A stretch of DNA of 60,000 nucleotides from Tubulanus polymorphus (GCF_964204645.1 NC_134031.1:6557001-6617000), one strand, 5' to 3'; shown: positions 47,524 to 58,816, numbered from the stretch's first letter. Made by a program: numbers and translations. Notes: a model not told the origin generated them from the letters alone.

Positions 47524-49016
47524 ATACTGAAAATTGCCTCCGTAGATTTTTTTCCAACTGTTTTCCTCCATATACAATGTATGATGAAGCGAATCTGCTG
47601 GTGAAATAAAATGCAGCTGATTGGTGTAATACATAGAGCGGCAACCTATCTGCCGAGGAAATCTTGGTCTGTGTAATTGACCAACCAAGTGCCCGCGGTC
47701 AAGGTTAGCGTCAACGCCAGCTTCGGCGAGAGGCAATCAAATCCTGGCAAGCGAAGATGATCTGAAACGAGCTTGCGAATCTACTTCAAAATGTATATTT
47801 TTTTCATCATATTGACTTCACATCGTACGTATACTTTCAACCGAGACCAGAGGTTTAGTTTATCTATGTAGACTAGGGAGGAGGAGACCAAAAAATAAAA
47901 TTGTGCTAAAAGAGCAGATAACTGGCTGTCAGTACCAATAGAAGTGCCGACGTGAAAGATAAATTTGATCCAAGAAAGCAGTTTACCATGGCTGGATCAA
48001 GACAGGAACACATGTAGCACGTGCTCCCATACCGAATCTCTTGCGACTTTTTGAAAATATGACGCCAATTTTTTCAGGGCACTTTTTCCACCCACAACTA
48101 ATTAAGACAGCATTCTGCAGCACAAGAATCGGGTTACTCTTTAATGTCCCTCAAATGCCTAGAAATTCTATGAAAATGCACTGGAATTTCTAAATTTTCC
48201 AGACTCAGCACGCGTGGCCATTTGCCCTTTTTACCTGTAAGTATATCATATATGTCCTTTTCATTTCTTTGTGCTCCTTTCAAGGTCTGCCCCTAGATCC
48301 ACACCCTTGCAAAAAGGAAGGAGTCTTCTGTAAAACTAAAATTCAGCTGAGACGATCAATTCTTGAATAGGGGATGCGCGATATCACACATAAAGCATAT
48401 CAATGCTTATACCTGTAATATAAGTGTTACGACGATGATATCAATCTGCTGTCCGTGGACACCCTCTTAGAATATCAACCTTACAACAAGCGATCATCGA
48501 GACCAGCCTCGTTCCTGTCTGGATCCAAGGCATTTTTATTTTTTAAGGGAATGCTGCAGTTTCTATTTTACCTGACCACACGTAACGATGCATGGAAAAT
48601 GAGATCATCCAGACTTAACCGTTCGAATAGCGATTTTAAGTGAATATCCAAGGGGGCCGGTACAGGCAGCAGATTGATCAATACGCAGTGTATTAGTTTG
48701 AATTATTCACTATGAAAGGCTATTAACCGGTACGAATACATTATCTCATCTAAAGACTCAAAGCATTAACGCAATCATTGATTTGATCCGACAACACAGG
48801 AGAGTATGGTTTTCATAGACAAGCGTCTGCCTACGATTCGGTCGAAGAAAAGATCCACGAAGTAAAACTGCGTAAGAAACTTCCCCGGATGTTTCCACTC
48901 AATTCTACGAGCAATGTTTCGAAAACTGGTCACAGAAAAACATCACTCCTCTCTTAGGTTGTTCTTCGTAATCGTAGAAATTCATAATTTCTTACAAAAG
49001 AGATTTTTGAAAACGT
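47524..49016. other. Intergenic stretch, nothing firm
   Basis: This lies downstream of the C6orf136-like gene. A minus-strand AATAAA at about 48535-48540 could serve as its poly(A) site, though that is 640 bp past the stop. Confidence 0.4.
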
Positions 49017-49173
49017 TGTTTGAGCACACATTGTTGTTTCCTAATTTCAATCAGCATCCTCCAGTGGTTGTTAGGTTGTTTCCAAATTTTGTTCATCATC
49101 ATCCTCACTTGTTGTTGTTGGGTTGTTTCCTAATTTTGTTCATCATCATCATCCTCATTTGTTGTTGTTGTTG
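49017..49173. repeat. Imperfect ~64-bp tandem repeat
   Basis: Three units are built on GTTGTTTCCTAATTTTGTTC then ATCATCATCCTCA and (TTG)n. It lies directly beyond the stop codon of the C6orf136-like gene, so it is probably in its 3' UTR. Confidence 0.6.
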
Positions 49174-49181
49174 CTATAATT

Positions 49182-49334
49182 CTAGAATTCAGGGAGATAC
49201 GATCCTCGTTTTTTCATTAGTAAACTTTGAAAGTCGCTGATACTCGGACGTGGAATGAATCCGATCAGCAACGCTAACTTCGCCGCCAATCCCGTTTTAT
49301 TTTTCACCTCGGCGATGTCTTCGTCGGGTACGAC
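49182..49334 (-). CDS. C6orf136: C6orf136-like exon 6 (terminal)
   Basis: Acceptor TTCTCATTCGCAG|GTCGTACCC, phase 0. It encodes the hydrophobic C-terminal helix and ends KKRGSYLPEF at TAG 49184-49182. Confidence 0.85.
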   Translation of the reverse strand, partial: VVPDEDIAEVKNKTGLAAKLALLIGFIPRPSISDFQSLLMKKRGSYLPEF

Positions 49335-51435
49335 CTGCGAATGAGAAGACCAGAAGAATGACAATCCGATTGCATTTTAACCTACTCGAAATATCCTGGT
49401 ATTTGGTCGATATCCGGTATATTTCCATTGAGGTCTGAAATTTAATGATTCAAGACATGAAGAAATCTTAGAACGAACATGATTTGCATGAATCCCCGGA
49501 TCTGATGATCTCACCCACTATTCACCCGCAAACATCAAATATGAGCACTTTTGGTTTAACCCTTTCCGTACCGACTAATAAATATCCTATAGTGCTGGAG
49601 AAAATTTGGGAAAATTCCACCCTAGTGTGTTGAATAACGGGAAAAGCACTATAATACCTCTACACCGCGGCGCGGTGTATCATCAGTTACTAATATTTCA
49701 CTATGTTTGACAGGTGCTGCCATCTTTCAAGTGATAATTACTAATTACTAATTAAATCAATACACCGCAGGGCGGTGTACTAGCAAAATCTATCACCGAT
49801 TTATACACCGCACTGCGGTGTAGACGCACTGTAAAGGTTAAGACGAAAGTTTCACAGTTGATTCATTGTTTAACAAGATTCGTATTAACGAGGTCCCACT
49901 GTAGAACTATAATACTGGATGACATTATCACGTTGTATTTTCAGGTCCCTTTAACTTCATTGTAACAATTTTCTGTACTAGTACTAGTAACGACTCTTTC
50001 GCTTACCCTATCAACTCTGTGCTTATAAATGAAGCCATCTTTATTAACGTGGAGAATGGAATAGCCGTCGATCCACCTGAAAATCAGCCTACACAAATTA
50101 ATCAACCGAGCGTATCTCAACCAAGTGAATCTGACAAAAGTACACATGCCTGCTCCTAATACTCAGAACTGGAGTATTTAACTGAAGTTTATTTGGATAA
50201 ACTTTTCTCAACTTGTTGAAATATCAAAAGTCCCAATGCTACTGAGTTCTGCGATCCTCAACTCAGTATCCATCCCAATGCTTCCGAGTTCCCTGATTCT
50301 CAACTCGGTGAAATACAGTTACTAGAAGACCCCGCCCAATAACCGGTCAAATCGGATGTTTGTTGAAATATCTTTATACTATTAACGAAATACATAAAAT
50401 CCAACTCGGATATAACTCAAGGCGGCCACATTTCTACAGTTCCAAAAGGTCCAACTTGTGAGGAGTCTACTGCATGCAGTCCCAACGCTACCGAGAACCC
50501 TGGGGTTTTCATGAATTTAACTCAGAACTGTGGAGCTGGGTCCAATTCCAGAGTTCTGAGTTAAGAAATAACTCTGCGTTAACTCATCGAAAATGAACTA
50601 ACTTTAACTCAAAGTTAACTCAAACTCACAACTGTGGAACTGGGCCCAGTCTATAAAAACGGGCCCTGATTCTCAATTCAGTCTCTAGTCAGCTAATTCA
50701 AATATACACAGTCCCAATGCTAACGAGAGAGGTGGAATCACACTTTATATACATTCCTGCGTTGATGACTTACACCGATTCATTTTTTATCGTTTTCTTG
50801 TAAACGCCGGGCATGAATTTCCAGAATTTGAACGCTTCGAGTTGCGGTAGACCGTGAATTCGCCAGCTAATTCGAACAGTACCGTCTTCTATATGAGTCG
50901 AAGCGCCGATGACTTGCACTCCTGCCTGAGCGTAGTTCAGATGAATCATCAATTTCATCTTGTTCAACTGCCAAACGTACGCGTTTATACCCCTGAAAAT
51001 ACCAAACATTCTATTATTGTTTACACCATTACGCAGGTGTCGCACAACACATGCCGCGATTTAGCTGCGGCCAAATTGGGATGGATCAGGCCCGAGTCAA
51101 ATTTGGCCGGTGCCTAATAAGAATGCATGTTCAGACACTCCTCGATACTAAACACTGCTGTGAGAAAGTGAAGTGAGTCGCTTCTGGAACCAGTTGCAAT
51201 TCACACATGACCCGTGCTAAAATTTGGAGGAAGCGAACATAATGTAGGATGTGAACCTTAAGTGTGTATCTCGTAGTTCCAGTTTTAGCCATCATTGCCA
51301 CTAAACACAAGTTATCTCATAGCAGATCCTTCATATTATTCACTGTTTGAGCAATGTTTGGGATAAAGACTAATAAGCCATCTTCAGGCATACTGTAATA
51401 GTCCTTTGTCTAATAGTCTTAAGCCAAACCTTTCT

Positions 51436-51474
<39 letters not shown>

Positions 51475-54400
51475 TCTTCTATTCAAGAATTCTCTTTTTG
51501 GCAGACTCCAAAATTCGGCCATTAAATGCTGACAATTTTGGCTTTATTGCGTTACTTCGCTTTGAATTTACTTCGGTTCCGTGTCACGTGGGACTTACTT
51601 GAATATATCGTTCTTTCCGAAATAATTATTTTCGAAGACAACGTCCAAGGTGTAAATCCTATAATCGTGAGTGGTTTTTAAAAGTTTCGGGATCTGAAAC
51701 GAAAACCATTGTATTATATAGCAGGCCGTATACCTAGTTTTTCAGTCCACCTATTCATGTATTTTACATACAATGCACGCGTTAAATTTGAATCAGCCAT
51801 TCTTTTCCAAATACTTTAAGCATTATAGAACGCAATTACACCGCCTCTACCGGGGTGGCCTCTTTTTTTAAATTACTTTTTCCCTTAAAATTTCGTGACA
51901 TGCACATTGTTTTCCCTGACTTGTTCTGCTAAGAATGCAATCAATTAATACAGTGAAATGCATAAGACAAAGACGGAAACTGTTTGATCATAACAATCTC
52001 AACATATTTCCCCGATTTCAATCTTTCCTTTTACAAAATTCCCTGACTTTTATAAAGAAAAGAAATATCCCCGACTTTTCCACCTGAAAAGCGCCCTACT
52101 ACCTGGTAAATCATATTGTCTTTAACAAGGTTGAGCTGGTCCTGATTCGGGGCGTCTTTTTCCGCCGACTTCGACGATGGCCATCTCGATTCCGTAGCGT
52201 ACCATACATTTCTCCGGCGATAATCGTCGGGCGCGGACGAGAAAAACGTCGTCGTCGTCATCGAGCCGACGTCGTGACGAATAACGGTGACCGGAAATCG
52301 CTCGCGAACCGACGTCGAAACGTTTCCGACGGATCCGAAATCATCGCCGCCGAACGAAGCGTTTGAACTCGAATGATCACAGATATTATCGCCGCCTGAC
52401 GCGAAATCGTCTCTACGAATGAAACCGACCGAAATATCGTCGTTCGTATAGTTATACGGTTTGATTATCGATTCTAAAACGTTTTGATCGAGCAACGATG
52501 GCAAGACGGGTATTCGGTCGGGGTTGTCATCGGCAACGGTGGGCAAGGAAGAAGACCAGTCCAATAGTTGCAACGCGGCTACGCTCTGCAGCATTGGTTG
52601 ATTCCCATCGAACAGTTTTTGGCGTTCGGTTTTTCGAACGGCCGAAATAAGTTCTTCGCTTCCGTGAATATTTTGAATATTTGTCTGCGCCGCATCCTAA
52701 CAATATAAAAGCATTAGAATTGTTAGAGTGCAGTTTAGGTGGACAGGACTTAACAACCTAATGTGGTGCTAGTGCTACCCAGAGTGTACCATTTACGGTG
52801 CAGCTTAGAATTAACTTAACGTAACTTAACTTTAGCTTAGAATTAACTTAACTTGAAGCACACCGTCCACGCGATTGGAAGACATTTAATTACAACGATG
52901 TACGGTACACGTTTAATTTCATTTCAAAACGCCAATCAATAAGAGTCCTGCAGCCTGAATGCGGGGTCAGGACTAAAGGCGGGGTAGGCCTTGTAGATCG
53001 GATATTCTCATGGCCTACCATTAAGGTAAAGCCAGCTCATTTTTCCTCTAGAAACCTATTTACCATGAATGAGAGGACTTTGTGGTGAAAATGTTTGAGC
53101 GATGATCTCCTGATTGAAAACTGATGAGGGATATAAAGCCTAGCCTGCATCGACACTGCGATTGGAGAGAACTAGTTGCCGAGTAGTTTTCGCCGTATGA
53201 GAGCAACTGGCTGGATACAATCAGTTGCTCGAACGTGCCGATGTGAGCTAGCTTACGACTGGTTAGCGTCCATCTATCTCCAGTTCCAGCCAGTTGCCCA
53301 TGTTCTACTTTTGAGCAACTAGTATCAGTTACTGTCTTACGATGTGGGCGCTCCATAATCAAAAACACATGGTTGCAACTGACTAAAACAAAGCAATTTG
53401 TCACCTGACTCGAGATGCCTTCCGAGAATATTTGCTAGATAACACATCTCGGTTGCTGTCGATGTGTGCGCTATGGACCTAGCGACCGGCATGAGCCAGG
53501 CAGTTGCTGGTTTTCATTAGATTTTCGATGTGAGCGGGGTACTCGCTCACTAGCAACTAGTTGTCTCCAGTCGATGTATGCTTAGCTTAAGAGAGATACT
53601 AAAGATCTCTTTCCAAAGTATAGGCCTTTCAATGTAGGAGCCTGAGTCTATACCGGCCATGGTATTTAAAACAACAGGCCATCTACTGTCTGTCACACAT
53701 GCTCTTCGTGCAACATTTCCATCCGCAGTTTCTTTAATAATCAGTTGATCTGAGTATAGGCTATTATGCTTCAGTTCTTTCAGTAAGGATTCTTTATTCA
53801 GAAATAAACTATGAATTCACATAAACTTGTTAAATGTTTTCAGCCATCATTGTTTACTTAGAATACACTTGTGTAATGCTGAAAAACGGCTTTTTCAATG
53901 ATGCCTTTTGTGCAATCCTTCAAAACAGTGTTGAATGGATTAAAAAACGATGTTTCAGTTTAACTGCCAGGTACGTCCTTTCTGGTCCTATAAAGACTCA
54001 CATCAGGTGTGTACCACCAAAATTGACTGAACTAGGCTACCCGATGTGCTCTCAAGTCAAGTTGAGACATTGACTTGAGGATCTATGCACGATCAACGAA
54101 GTGGCTTCCGGAGGCTATTCGTACGCACCCGTACAGATTACTCTGCGGGTGAGGCTATATCTAGTTAAAACATTCGGCCAACTGTCAGCGAGCTTGGAGG
54201 TCGAGTGGTATGACGCTGCGCTAGTAAATTACTGGCCCGGGTTCGAGTCTCGCTCGATCCGCTCTATTTTTCTCTAACTCTCTTCTCCACACTTTTTCGA
54301 ATTTTTCTAAGTCGTGCACCTCTGTGCGCATGCGCGGCGTAAATCAGTCAATCAGCGACGGTTATAAGCGTACAGTTCCTAGTTCCGTGCGAATAGCCTC

Positions 54401-54909
54401 CAGAGTAATCCGCACGGGTCCGTACGAGGCCGAGTAGCCACAGCGCACAATCAATTCTGACCTCTTGCCAAAATGACCACAAAACGTAAAACGGCCATCA
54501 TGTACCTGATCTACCAAATCTTTCTTATGATGATGGGCTCACAGGGGCTCGTCACGATAGCTGGGGGTCAAAAATCAAAGATTTGACCCAATATCCTAGG
54601 TACCACCTATAAAAAAAGACACTTTTTTATAGGTGAAATCTTTGATTTTTTACCCCCAGCTATCGATATGCGCCCCTGTGGATGGGCAATAGGGGTAAAC
54701 TATACATATCAAACTTCAAGACGATCAATTGATGATTGAAGTGTTCCAGCATGATTTCAATGACGAAAATAAAGCGTTGATTTGAATTGAGTGAATTAAA
54801 ATCGACTTACGTCTCGATGTCGGCATTTCGATTGCGTCGCAGAATATCTCACGCTGCAAAAGTGAATCTTCAACGCGTTCGGTTTGAAATATCGAAGGGC
54901 TAGCGTCAT
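49182..54909 (-). CDS. C6orf136: C6orf136 homologue, DUF2358 mitochondrial protein (six exons, 409 aa)
   Basis: Six minus-strand exons join in phase: 54811-54909, 52103-52696, 51599-51693, 50774-50992, 50007-50076, 49182-49334 (1230 nt, 410 codons with stop). Every junction is GT-AG. Residues 1-33 are basic and free of acids until the last residue (MTLALRYFKPNALKIHFCSV start), like a mitochondrial presequence. Residues 34-231 are polar and low in conservation. From 232 onward comes a DUF2358/SnoaL-like fold: IPKLLKTTHDYRIYTLDVVF, ENNYFGK, GTVRISWRIHGLPQL, WIDGYSILHVNKDGFIYKHR, then a hydrophobic tail AAKLALLIGF. The phrase order (aspartate-rich strand, R.SWR.HG.P, GYS....N.DG.I..HR.DR) is that of human C6orf136, whose function is not established. 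An in-frame TGA upstream supports this ATG. The introns carry hairpin and TIR elements. Confidence 0.9.
49556..49841 (+). mobile_element. piggyBac-like MITE in C6orf136-like intron 5
   Basis: Intact TTAA at both ends (49556-49559 and 49838-49841). It is about 85% alike to the copy at 47233, including ACCCTAGTGTGTTGAATAAC and GTTTGACAGGTGCTGCCATC, and oriented opposite to the host gene. Confidence 0.72.
50007..50076 (-). CDS. C6orf136: C6orf136-like exon 5
   Basis: Acceptor CTGATTTTCAG|GTGGATC, donor GATAGG|GTAAGC; 70 nt, entering in phase 2 and leaving in phase 0. It encodes WIDGYSILHVNKDGFIYKHR and VDR. Confidence 0.88.
50535..50648. repeat. Hairpin repeat, family P2, in intron 4
   Basis: GGGTCCAATTCCAGAGTTCT and AACTGTGGAACTGGGCCCA are the outer arms. 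A half P3 terminus (AGTCTATAAAAACGGGCCC) follows at once. Confidence 0.7.
50774..50992 (-). CDS. C6orf136: C6orf136-like exon 4
   Basis: Acceptor GGTATTTTCAG|GGGTATAAAC, donor TCGGT|GTAAGT; 219 nt. It carries the core of the DUF2358 domain, including HIEDGTVRISWRIHG and the FKFWKF strand. Confidence 0.9.
51055..51240 (+). repeat. Dispersed repeat in intron 3, related to 13579 and 32030
   Basis: GGCCCGAGTCAAATTTGGCC...AAGTGAGTCGCTTCTGGAAC...CCGTGCTAAAATTTGGAGG. Confidence 0.5.
51439..51472. repeat. (TA)n microsatellite in intron 3
   Basis: 34 bp of alternating AT. Confidence 0.95.
51599..51693 (-). CDS. C6orf136: C6orf136-like exon 3
   Basis: Acceptor GTTTTCGTTTCAG|ATCCCG, donor TTCAA|GTAAGT; 95 nt, phase 0 in and phase 2 out. 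It encodes the first strand and helix of the conserved domain. Confidence 0.9.
52103..52696 (-). CDS. C6orf136: C6orf136-like exon 2
   Basis: Acceptor TTTATATTGTTAG|GATGCG, donor TACCAG|GTAGTA; 594 nt in phase 0. It encodes a Ser/Asp/Thr-rich linker with no known domain. Reading further into the intron gives a false C-terminus. Confidence 0.85.
53137..53589. mobile_element. Foldback element in intron 1 (GCAACTAGTT arms)
   Basis: AGCCTAGCCTGCATCGACAC...AGAACTAGTTGCC on the left and AGCAACTAGTTGTCTCCAGT...CGATGTATGCTTAGCTT on the right are inverted. Internal GAGCAACT/CAGTTGC motifs and CGATGTG(A/T)G repeat several times. The 114-codon minus frame inside is incidental. Confidence 0.6.
54101..54441. 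mobile_element. Foldback element carrying a tRNA-like sequence
   Basis: GTGGCTTCCGGAGGCTATTC...ACAGATTACTCTGCGGGT on the left is inverted at the right (GCGAATAGCCTCCAGAGTAA...GAGTAGCCAC). Between the arms, 54190-54262 has an A-box-like GGTCGAGTGGTATGACGC and GGGTTCGAGTCTC (B box), spaced as in a tRNA. The T-arm pairs at four of five positions; the acceptor stem is poor. It lies in intron 1 of the C6orf136-like gene. Confidence 0.55.
54540..54680. mobile_element. Short hairpin element with CACAGGGGC termini
   Basis: CACAGGGGCTCGTCACGATA then GCTGGGGGTCAAAAATCAAA pairs with TTTGATTTTTTACCCCCAGC and TATCGATATGCGCCCCTGTG. The arms are about 55 bp with a spacer of about 30 bp. The termini resemble hAT-like ends. 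Confidence 0.6.
54811..54909 (-). CDS. C6orf136: C6orf136-like exon 1 (start exon)
   Basis: ATG at 54909 with donor CGAGAC|GTAAGT; 99 nt, phase 0. The in-frame TGA about 60 bp upstream makes this the first usable start. The peptide is rich in Arg, Lys, Ser and hydrophobics, fitting mitochondrial import. Confidence 0.82.
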
Positions 54910-55767
54910 GTTGAAGGCGAAATCGGACTTGTAGAATAAATTTTGAACATGCTTCGATCAGATTTCCGCGTTACTTCCTGATATGTAACGACGAAAAACC
55001 GACACGGCAATTCCAATGTTTAGGGGCCATCTCAACAAGTTACAGTCGAACCTCGTTAAATACCGCGATGAATGGAAAGAGATTTCTTCAAACGCACACT
55101 GGCAAACTATCCATTTTGTGAAAAAAATCATTACAATCTAGAACAAGGCTCTGGCCGCATCAACACTAAGAATCTATTTCAAAAACTCACTAATGGGTCT
55201 AGTTAGTTACCTAATCGTTGGTGGTAAGCTTTTTATATTCGGATGGGCTTATACCAATGGTTTGTGAAAATATCCGATCGTGAAACTAAACCACAGTCAG
55301 GTTACTGACTATAGAATGATCATTCTCTCAAAAGCTTTGTAAGAAGTCCCCGGCTGCTGCATCCCCTATCAAAATCTCCTCTTCAGGAATTAGCACACAT
55401 ACACGTGGTGTTTTTTTATTTCACTAATAAATTTTCTCTTGGCAGAATAAAGTTCATCACCTGAATTTACAGCTCATTAGACCTGGTTCAAAGTTCACCT
55501 CGAACATAGATCCTCCTCACACGCAGCCTAACGATTCTGCAAACAAGTGAGACGAAAGCTGTGAGCTTCAATCTGAAACAGATCTTTTGAAACAGCTGTG
55601 AACAATAGATACTTAGGAATTCACTGAAGATTTGCAAATGATGGACATTGCTTTAGATCCTCGAAACAACACGCGCCCCGAAGAATTTTGGTTTCGGAGA
55701 AAGGTAACTAAAAGGGCACAAGTGCGCCATAAAAAAATAATTGCTTCCGCCTAAACCATGTGAATGC
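54910..55767. other. Upstream region of the C6orf136-like gene
   Basis: The promoter should lie here. I see no TATA box or other element that I can defend. Confidence 0.4.
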
Positions 55768-56460
55768 AGGATCCGATCTAAGGAATGAAAACCACAAGCA
55801 TAGTGAAATTTCACATTTAATATGCATTTAATCTGAAATTTCACTTGCCATTCAAAAATTGACTTGCCCTATATACAGACAGAGTCCAACTGTCAGCACG
55901 AACACCTATTATTGTATCCATTGGGAAAAAAGCTTTGAGATATAAATATATATGCACTAGCCCGGCAGGATAATGAAATTCAATTCAATATTTATTCCAG
56001 CATCAACATTTAAAAAAACATTGTTTGCAACTGATACAGTTTCGGTAAAATCATGTATATACATAATAGGAAATAAACAAGCAATAAAATGAGGCATAAT
56101 TAACACTAATTACAGATGAAGAAAAACATAATTGAAAATATAAAAAACATTAATCGAATGATCACCTACTTGTTCCGGGCAATCAGACATGTGCTTAGAT
56201 CAGACCCTGGAACGAAAATACATTCCCCAAAATTAAAAAAGGCAATATGAGGCACTCTCCTTTGTTCTAAAGGGTGCATTTCTATTTAAAAAAAAAAATT
56301 TTTATGTTATAAGTTTGCTTGAAAAGGGCAAATCTTGCCAAAATCTTTAAAAGGCACGAGCAAATTGAATATGAAATAATTGCGTGGGTCTTCGCCTTTT
56401 TTAAGTTGATGCCCTTTTCATTTCACTGGCAGTCGTAGAATGGCCCTGGATCCGCCCCTG
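55768..56460. repeat. Dispersed repeat (see 12683) with a LINE 3' end inserted
   Basis: GCAGGATCCGATCTAAGGAA matches 12683. The shared blocks GGGAAAAAAGCTT...GCACTAG and GGGCAATCAGACA are separated by about 170 extra bases (55977-56156). Read on the minus strand, these end TGGAATAAATATTGAATTGA, a typical LINE 3' tail. The right border CCTGGATCCGCCCCTG (56442-56456) is an hAT-type terminus. Confidence 0.5.
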
Positions 56461-56832
56461 CGGTTTCACAAGTATGCGATTAATTCATCAATTTAAGATA
56501 AGGGCAACGCCATGGTTGGTTCGGCAAACATAATCCTCTTGTCTCTGACAAAAATAACTTACATATGGATTTTAATTTCTAGATTTCAAGAGTTAAACCT
56601 ATTTGTGAAACTGGACCCTGGTATGCGAGGGTTTTAATAAGTCTTTCTATGGAATGCGAAGGTTTTGATTCACCCAGCGCCGCTCGGGTTCAGTAGCTAT
56701 AATCGATCTAATCTAAATGGCTCACAAAATGTTGCAGCCTCAGTGCCCTATCCTCGCTTGCCAGAGGTCCGGTATCGCTCCCGATCTTGCTTCAACAATT
56801 GGCTTTCCCTTCCCTGACGTTGAAGATGGGCC

Positions 56833-57298
56833 GTTCGTTCGTTCGTTCGTTCGTTCGTTCGTTCGTTCGTTCGTTCGTTCGTTCGTTCGTTCGTTCGTTC
56901 GTTCGTTCGTTCGTTCGTTCGTTCGTTCGTTCGTTCGTTCGTTCGTTCGTTCGTTCGTTCGTTCGTTCGTTCGTTCGTTCGTTCGTTCGTTCGTTCGTTC
57001 GTTCGTTCGTTCGTTCGTTCGTTCGTTCGTTCGTTCGTTCGTTCGTTCGTTCGTTCGTTCGTTCGTTCGTTCGTTCGTTCGTTCGTTCGTTCGTTCGTTC
57101 GTTCGTTCGTTCGTTCGTTCGTTCGTTCGTTCGTTCGTTCGTTCGTTCGTTCGTTCGTTCGTTCGTTCGTTCGTTCGTTCGTTCGTTCGTTCGTTCGTTC
57201 GTTCGTTCGTTCGTTCGTTCGTTCGTTCGTTCGTTCGTTCGTTCGTTCGTTCGTTCGTTCGTTCGTTCGTTCGTTCGTTCGTTCGTTCGTTCGTTCGT
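56833..57298. repeat. (TTCG)n array 1, 466 bp
   Basis: About 116 uninterrupted tetranucleotide units. Confidence 0.97.
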
Positions 57299-57625
57299 GG
57301 TGTTTTTTTTGGTTCGGCAAACATAATCCTCTTGTCTCTGACAAAAATAACTTACATATGGATTTTAATTTCTAGATTTCAAGAGTTAAACCTATTTGTG
57401 AAACTGGACCCTGGTATGCGAGGGTTTTAATAAGTCTTTCTATGGAATGCGAAGGTTTTGATTCACCCAGCGCCGCTCGGGTTCAGTAGCTATAATCGAT
57501 CTAATCTAAATTGCTCACAAAATGTTGCAGCCTTAGTGCCCTATCCTCGCTTGCCAGAGGTCCGGTATCGCTCCCGATCTTGCTTCAACAATTGGCCTGC
57601 CCTTCCCTGACGTTGAAGATGGGCC

Positions 57626-57840
57626 GTTCGTTCGTTCGTACGTTCGTTCGTTCGTTCGTTCGTTCGTTCGTTCGTTCGTTAGTTCGATCGTTCGTTCGTT
57701 CGTTCGTTCGTTCGTTCGTTCGTTCGTTCGTTCGTTCGTTCGTTCGTTCGTTCGTTCGTTCGTTCGTTCGTTCGTTCGTTCGTTCGTTCGTTCGTTCGTT
57801 CGTTCGTTCGTTCGTTCGTTCGTTCGTTCGTTCGTTCGTT
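57626..57840. repeat. (TTCG)n array 2, 215 bp, with three variant units
   Basis: It is interrupted by GTAC near 57639 and TTAGTTCGATCG at about 57679-57690, otherwise pure. Confidence 0.95.
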
Positions 57841-58816
57841 CATCAGCCCAAAAACTGGCCCGATCAGAGTGAAGGTAGAGAGCAAGGGACACTTTGAAGA
57901 CGCTTGATGTATTTCTTTGATGTTTCATTGGCATACATGTATGTATCGAAGCTTAATTCGGCTGAAAATAGTATGTCTAAGATCCGGTGTTTTGCAACAC
58001 TAGACATAGTTATTTGTTTAATTATGGGTTATTTTGACCAATTATCATCAAATAGTTTTCGTGCTGGAATTCGTTATTCAACGTTTTGGGATATTTGTCT
58101 CTATTTGAGCTAAGAAAAAGTACACATTACCGATGCTTTACTGGAGAGGCTTATCCAAGGACAGTGCAACTCCAGCGGATGAGCTTGTTGTTGAAAAACA
58201 TTATATTTTGAGTCAACGAGTTGCAATTATTGCAGCTAAATGTTCTTTCCAATTCTCAAACAATATTTCTTTTCATACAATATTTCTTATATTGTTCATT
58301 TAGGAAGCTTTGATTTTATTGTAATTTGACTACTAATAAATATTCGAAAAAAATACTTCAATTAACTCGGTTCTTCTTTGAAATAAGGATTCCTATTTCC
58401 ATGAAGTTCTCGGCGGAAAACACCCGACACGTATGTCTTATAGATATCAACGCTAATGAATTAGTCAAGATTTCAGTGCATTTAAAGGCACTGAAAAGAG
58501 TAATATTAAAGAAGTCACTCAGAAAAAAAAATTGACGTTGAGGGAAAATCCCACAATAAATGAATTGATCTGAAAAGTTTATTCAAATAACCGAAAAATT
58601 TCGCGTGGTTGCTACCACCCTTCTTCATCCTAAAATGACTTTCCAAATGAGTACACAGTATGTATGTATATAAATATATATGTTTCTAATAAATATTTCT
58701 AACATATTATGATGCTCAACTGATTCAAAAATTGACGTTCTTTTTCAGAAGGGCACTGGAAAATTCCATAGAGAGTTCGTACTTTTTGTGCTCCCGAGTT
58801 CAATGTTCGTCTTAAT
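57841..58816. other. Intergenic stretch with LicD-gene 3' region
   Basis: A minus-strand AATAAA (58578-58583) lies about 235 bp past the LicD stop and is a plausible poly(A) signal. Otherwise nothing is seen. Confidence 0.45.

Larger units (their letters stand above)
56516..57840 (+). repeat. 793-bp-offset tandem duplication, each unit ending in a TTCG array
   Basis: The unique part of about 315 bp beginning GGTTCGGCAAACATAATCCT occurs at 56518 and 57311 with about four mismatches. Both units run to GACGTTGAAGATGGGCCG and then into (TTCG)n. The Ser-Phe-Val-Arg and Thr-Asn-Glu-Arg frames are repeat products. Confidence 0.95.

Noticed and set aside
52031-52594. 187-codon protein as a gene of its own
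   Set aside because: It is exon 2 of the C6orf136-like gene read through its donor into the intron. The true exon begins at 52696 and ends at 52103.
53060-53404. 114-codon minus-strand frame
   Set aside because: It lies inside a foldback element in an intron of the C6orf136-like gene and has no protein motif.
56717-57934. SFVR and TNER repeat proteins, and the idea of a CRISPR-like array
   Set aside because: These are open frames of a TTCG microsatellite. There are no spacers, so it is not an array of repeats and spacers.
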